9,462 bases of DNA, taken from positions 1-9,462 of the forward strand of contig JAJYHU010000209.1 of assembly GCA_021784615.1 (NCBI GenBank), given 5' to 3'. Under the pieces are notes generated by a model. The model did not search any database. It was given only the letters and a program-made list of their open reading frames with translations, and was not told the DNA's origin. Both the position numbers and the translations under genes were made by a program. Position 1 is the first letter of the stretch. Each line of letters opens with the position of its first letter. Below, piece by piece: positions 6,432 to 9,462 of this stretch. The DNA is from Acidobacteriota bacterium (GTDB lineage: Bacteria > Acidobacteriota > Terriglobia > UBA7540).

Positions 6432-7841
6432 TCACATAACGCCGGCGGAGGCAGCCTTCTTGCGCGCTTCTTTTTGGGGCTCCAGGCACGCTGCCTTGTA
6501 TCCGATCCCAAGGATCATCGAGAAGATCATGGCGTTAGCGGGTATCTGCAAATTGAAGTCCGTTAAGCTGTGGATCAATAGCCCCAGAGTGGCGCCGATA
6601 CATCCCAGAATGATGGCGCGGCGGTAACGCCGACGGTCCTTGAGAAAGGCGATGATCATCCGAATCAGGAGATAGAAAATCGGGATAAAAAGCAGGCCAG
6701 CGCCCAGGATCCCGGTCTCTGATGTGAACTCGAGATAGTCATTGTGGGCATGGTCAATGTGCATGCTTACCAATTGGGTCTGATACGGCCGGAAGGCTTC
6801 GCCATAGGTTCCCAAGCCAGTGCCCAGGATGGGATTCGCGCCAATCAGATGAAGTGTGTCATGCCAGATCATTCCGCGCTCGGAGGTCTGAAGATAGTTG
6901 GTTTGTCCCATCGTCTGGAACCGGGAAAGGACCGGTCCAAGCCCAATCCAGAGCGTGAACGCGATCGCCAAAATTGCGAAGCCCAGAACTCCCAGCCCCC
7001 AGACTTTCCTTTTCACCTTAAAGGCCGTCAGCAGCGATAAAACAATCAGTGTCGCCAAAACCGCCAGGATGCCCCCACGCGACCAGGAGAAAATTAGAGC
7101 GAGAACCATGATTAACATAAGAAACAGATAAAAAATTACCTGAAAGCCGGCGGCACTTTCTTTCCCAGATGCATTGCGGGCCACCAGACCTTGCTGCCAG
7201 TCCGACCAGAGTTGGTAGCAATAGAACGCTGAAGCAAACGTGAAGGGGAGCGTCAGCTCGATCAGTCCGGCAAAATGATTGCGGTTGATATAAGTCCCCG
7301 TAGCCACCCACAGATCATATGGATTTGTGACGGTAAAAATCTTGTTCCAATTCAGCAAGTGCTGAAGGATGCCATAACCTGCCTCAAAACAACCCAGCCA
7401 GATGAGGGCCGCGACCAAAAGGCTCTTTCTTCTGCCGGAATCATAAAGGTATACAGCCAGGATAAAAACGCTCAGGTAAGCAAGTAGCTTGATAAATCCC
7501 AGGAGTGTTGCATGGGGGTAAATGCTGAGGGTTGTCCAGCTTTCATGGGGAGCGAGGGTCCCCAGCCACTTTGAGGTCAGCCGGCGCGCTGGCGATATCG
7601 TCGCCACAAAGCCCCTCGGCAGCGGAATTAGTTGCAATCCCACCCAGGCAACAAACAGAAAAGGCCATAGCGGCAAAGAAAGGCTGATTTCATCTCGACG
7701 TTGCTGGTTCCAGAGGAACAAGAGCAACGCCATGAAGATCAACACTTCAGCCAGTGAATACGTCAGGGGTTGGACGCCGCCGAAAGCGAGCACACTGCCC
7801 ACAAAAATCGACGTCAAAGCAATCTCGAGGATTTTTTTCAT
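6432..7841 (-). CDS. O-antigen ligase / polymerase-like membrane protein (Wzy_C family)
   Basis: This 469-residue inner-membrane protein has about 11-12 hydrophobic segments and the features of the O-antigen ligase family: a central SRGG (254-257) at a membrane edge; a large periplasmic loop between about 305 and 375 with HAHNDYLEFTSETGILG (364-380); and the HSLTDFNLQIPANAMIF segment (424-440) near the last helix. The NRNHFAG motif (186-192) is typical of the bacterial subgroup with long loops. It would transfer or polymerise lipid-linked glycans, either as ligase to lipid A core or protein, or as an exopolysaccharide polymerase; the sequence alone does not separate these. The start is ATG 7841 with only a weak upstream ribosome binding site. 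It lies on the same strand as, and 316 bp downstream of, an EPS sugar transferase, consistent with a surface-polysaccharide locus. Confidence 0.88.
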   Translation of the reverse strand: MKKILEIALTSIFVGSVLAFGGVQPLTYSLAEVLIFMALLLFLWNQQRRDEISLSLPLWPFLFVAWVGLQLIPLPRGFVATISPARRLTSKWLGTLAPHESWTTLSIYPHATLLGFIKLLAYLSVFILAVYLYDSGRRKSLLVAALIWLGCFEAGYGILQHLLNWNKIFTVTNPYDLWVATGTYINRNHFAGLIELTLPFTFASAFYCYQLWSDWQQGLVARNASGKESAAGFQVIFYLFLMLIMVLALIFSWSRGGILAVLATLIVLSLLTAFKVKRKVWGLGVLGFAILAIAFTLWIGLGPVLSRFQTMGQTNYLQTSERGMIWHDTLHLIGANPILGTGLGTYGEAFRPYQTQLVSMHIDHAHNDYLEFTSETGILGAGLLFIPIFYLLIRMIIAFLKDRRRYRRAIILGCIGATLGLLIHSLTDFNLQIPANAMIFSMILGIGYKAACLEPQKEARKKAASAGVM

Positions 7842-7890
7842 CGCACAAATCCAGGGGCAGGGTTTGGGTTTGTCATTCGGTTGCCGCCAC

Positions 7891-7930
7891 GCTTATCGTT
7901 TTCCTGCATCTGTTAAGAATTCCGATAAGC
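7891..7930. repeat. Inverted repeat in the leader of the O-antigen ligase gene
   Basis: GCTTATCG (7891-7898) and CGATAAGC (7923-7930) are exact reverse complements separated by 24 bp, 50 bp upstream of the ligase start. It could be a split operator or an mRNA stem in the 5' leader. Function is inferred from position only. Confidence 0.4.
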
Positions 7931-8007
7931 TAATGATCTCCACACGCCTCTTTGTTATCCTTTGGACCTGATGGTTGCATAAACGCTAGTCCGAGAGTCA
8001 ACGAAAA

Positions 8008-8036
8008 ATCCTACGCTTTACTTTGAAACTTAGCAA
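8008..8036 (-). promoter_or_regulatory. Weak candidate promoter for the O-antigen ligase gene
   Basis: On the minus strand TTGCTA (8036-8031) and TAGGAT (8013-8008) are spaced 17 bp apart; each matches the sigma-70 consensus at four of six positions. It is in the right place for the ligase gene but is not strong. Confidence 0.2.
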
Positions 8037-8048
8037 TGCTCTTTGAAA
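8021..8048. repeat. Two CTTTGAAA direct repeats, 20 bp apart
   Basis: Identical octamers occur at 8021-8028 and 8041-8048, about two helical turns apart and overlapping the candidate minus-strand promoter. This spacing suits a regulator binding one DNA face, but two short AT-rich copies may be chance. Confidence 0.3.
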
Positions 8049-8157
8049 AACACTTTATCCTGGCGTGGCTGCCGCCTTGAATTAATTCCTAACCCCAAAC
8101 CCATGGGCGCTCCGGACTTCCACGCGGGAACCGGTCTTCCTTGTGCTTGCGGCGCTT

Positions 8158-9462
8158 CTATCGGCTGCCTTGGCGACCCAGAACAGTCCGGAACGTGCGC
8201 AACACAATTTGCAGGTCGAATAGCAGCGAAAGATTCTGAATGTAATGCAAATCGTATTTCAGTTTTTCCAAAGCATCCGTTGTGGATGCTCCATACGAAT
8301 AGTTCACCTGCGCCCATCCTGTCAAGCCAGGGCGGATCGCGCTGCGTAGGCTGTAATACGGGATCGAACTCTTAAGCTCCTTTACAAAAACCGGTCGCTC
8401 TGGCCGCGGGCCGACAAAGCTCATGTCGCCGTTCAGGATATTGATCAGTTGCGGCAGTTCATCCAGGCGAAACAGCCTGAGCAAGCGGCCAAAATAGAAT
8501 ATCCTCCCATCATTTTGTGCAGCCCATACCGGACCGTTGGCCTCCGAGTTAGTGGCCATGGTTCGAAATTTGATCAAACGGAAGACTTGCTCGTTCTGGC
8601 CCACGCGTTCCTGGGTATAAAAGACCGGCCCGCGCGACGAAATCTTGATTCCGATGGCAATCAGCGGCCACAACGGGCTGCTCAGAACCAGAAAAGCGGT
8701 GGCAAGAGCCAAGTCCGAAAGCCGCTTGGTTTTTACCGCCATATTGCTTTCGAAAAACTGGAAACCATGGGCGCGGAGGAGCCACTCGGCATCCAGATGC
8801 TCGAGGGGAAGTTTGCCGCTGAGAAGCTGAAATAAGGTCGGCAGGTCCAGCACGGTAATTCCGGAAAACCGCGCGTCGATCAGCAACCGGGCAGCCGCGG
8901 AATCCAGTGCAGCCGAAGGGCTTAAGACTACGATGTCGGGGCGCAGCCTGGCGAGGGCTGCCTGGAGAGCTGTCGCGCCGTGGTTCGCCGAGTCTGGGGC
9001 CTCAGGCTCCAAGCCATTGAGAGAGACGACCTTTAAATCGTGCTCGCTCGCAACTCGCCGCAGTTCCTCGACTGCCGGTCCTCCACCCAAAACGCCCACG
9101 ACCGAAGGGCGCGCGAGCGCCCCGTAGAGCCGGGCCCACAATAGTCTCGCTGCCAGAACCAATCCGGGCGTCGAAAGAAAAACAACCAGGAAAAAGCTTC
9201 TTGAAATGCCCCAATGGGGATAAAAATAAAATGCCAGAGTGACAAAAGCCATGGTGATAGCTACATCCAGCACAATCAAGCTCGCGGTTTCCTGGCTATG
9301 CTGATCCCTACGGGGATTGTAGAGATCGGTGATGTAGAAAAGAAGGGTTAGAAAGAAGCAGGCTCCGATCGCAATGCTCTTGAATCCGTGGGCGAGGAAA
9401 ACCGTTTGGCTGACCGTCAGGGAGATGGCTATTTGCACAGCCACTATAATGGCGACTGCATC
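8158..9462 (-). CDS. Undecaprenyl-phosphate sugar phosphotransferase (EPS sugar transferase), 5' end outside the window
   Basis: This enzyme family transfers a sugar 1-phosphate from a UDP-sugar to undecaprenyl phosphate, starting exopolysaccharide or O-antigen repeat units at the inner membrane. The visible 434 residues show several N-terminal membrane helices, a Rossmann-like middle domain (VVGVLGGGPAVEEL, about 121-134), then the C-terminal bacterial sugar transferase domain from about 244: a membrane-inserted helix, RGPVFYTQERVG, KFRTM, the catalytic Asp-Glu pair in RLDELPQ (D334, E335), GDMSFVGPRPERP, and PGLTGWAQVNYSYGAS. The YGAS...DALEKLKYDLHYI ending resembles the PEP-CTERM/exosortase-associated subgroup (TIGR03013-like). 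The frame stays open to the right edge through GATGCAGTC..., and a GTG at 9444 would cut off half of the first helix, so the gene almost certainly begins beyond the window, probably by only a few tens of codons. Confidence 0.93.
   Translation of the reverse strand, partial: DAVAIIVAVQIAISLTVSQTVFLAHGFKSIAIGACFFLTLLFYITDLYNPRRDQHSQETASLIVLDVAITMAFVTLAFYFYPHWGISRSFFLVVFLSTPGLVLAARLLWARLYGALARPSVVGVLGGGPAVEELRRVASEHDLKVVSLNGLEPEAPDSANHGATALQAALARLRPDIVVLSPSAALDSAAARLLIDARFSGITVLDLPTLFQLLSGKLPLEHLDAEWLLRAHGFQFFESNMAVKTKRLSDLALATAFLVLSSPLWPLIAIGIKISSRGPVFYTQERVGQNEQVFRLIKFRTMATNSEANGPVWAAQNDGRIFYFGRLLRLFRLDELPQLINILNGDMSFVGPRPERPVFVKELKSSIPYYSLRSAIRPGLTGWAQVNYSYGASTTDALEKLKYDLHYIQNLSLLFDLQIVLRTFRTVLGRQGSR

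Larger units (their letters stand above)
7842..8157. other. 316-bp non-coding gap between the two glycan genes
   Basis: No convincing gene is seen on either strand; apparent reading frames here are antisense continuations of the flanking genes and have no ribosome binding site. The centre is AT-rich relative to the genes. It holds an 8+8 bp inverted repeat (7891-7930), a CTTTGAAA direct repeat (8021-8048) and a weak promoter-like pair on the minus strand (8008-8036), so it is likely the control region of the O-antigen ligase gene and the end of the sugar-transferase transcript. A small RNA cannot be excluded. Confidence 0.6.

Noticed and set aside
8098..8157. Imperfect hairpin (ACCGGTTCC with GGAA..CCGG) after the sugar transferase as a terminator
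   Set aside because: The stem needs a 2-base bulge and no T-run follows on the minus strand.
9442..9444. GTG at 9444 as the true start of the sugar transferase
   Set aside because: The frame is open to the window edge and the residues before it (DAVAII) continue the first membrane helix, so the gene is treated as running off the edge.

Overview
The window looks like chromosomal DNA of a free-living Gram-negative (diderm) bacterium, most plausibly an acidobacterium. The basis is a mid-50s GC content judged by eye, secreted beta-rich proteins, an ECF sigma / zinc-finger anti-sigma / DUF4097 gene trio of a kind common in Acidobacteriota, and a PEP-CTERM-type polyprenyl-phosphate sugar transferase beside an O-antigen-ligase-like protein. 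The phylum is an inference from gene content; no rRNA or tRNA marker is present.

Layout. Positions 1-244 hold the 3' end of an unrecognised plus-strand gene. At 302-2605 lies a large exported beta-propeller protein with a low-complexity insert and a C-terminal Ig/fibronectin-like region. Positions 2626-5014 form a tight plus-strand operon: ECF sigma factor, membrane-anchored zinc-finger anti-sigma factor (3-bp gap), and an exported DUF4097 'putative adhesin' protein whose start overlaps the anti-sigma gene. A 156-bp gap (5015-5170) carries a small hairpin, a perfect 10+10 bp dyad and a good promoter-like sequence. It leads into shikimate kinase (5171-5683) and, 20 bp later behind a strong Shine-Dalgarno, a small exported protein of unknown function (5704-6411). 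The strand then switches: two convergent minus-strand genes, an O-antigen ligase/polymerase-like membrane protein (6432-7841) and an EPS sugar transferase running off the right edge (8158-9462), are separated by a 316-bp non-coding gap.

How the parts fit. The sigma/anti-sigma pair would sense an envelope signal through the anti-sigma C-terminal domain and release the sigma factor; the co-transcribed DUF4097 protein is probably an exported effector or sensor partner. Shikimate kinase is housekeeping aromatic biosynthesis. The minus-strand pair belongs to surface-glycan production: the sugar transferase would put the first sugar phosphate on undecaprenyl phosphate and the ligase-like protein would polymerise or transfer the finished glycan.

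No mobile element, CRISPR array, tRNA or rRNA was seen. I found no clearly undescribed system. The points most worth checking are the start sites of the sigma factor and of the DUF4097 gene (the latter next to a nine-G run), the dyad abutting the aroK promoter, and the interrupted propeller protein.
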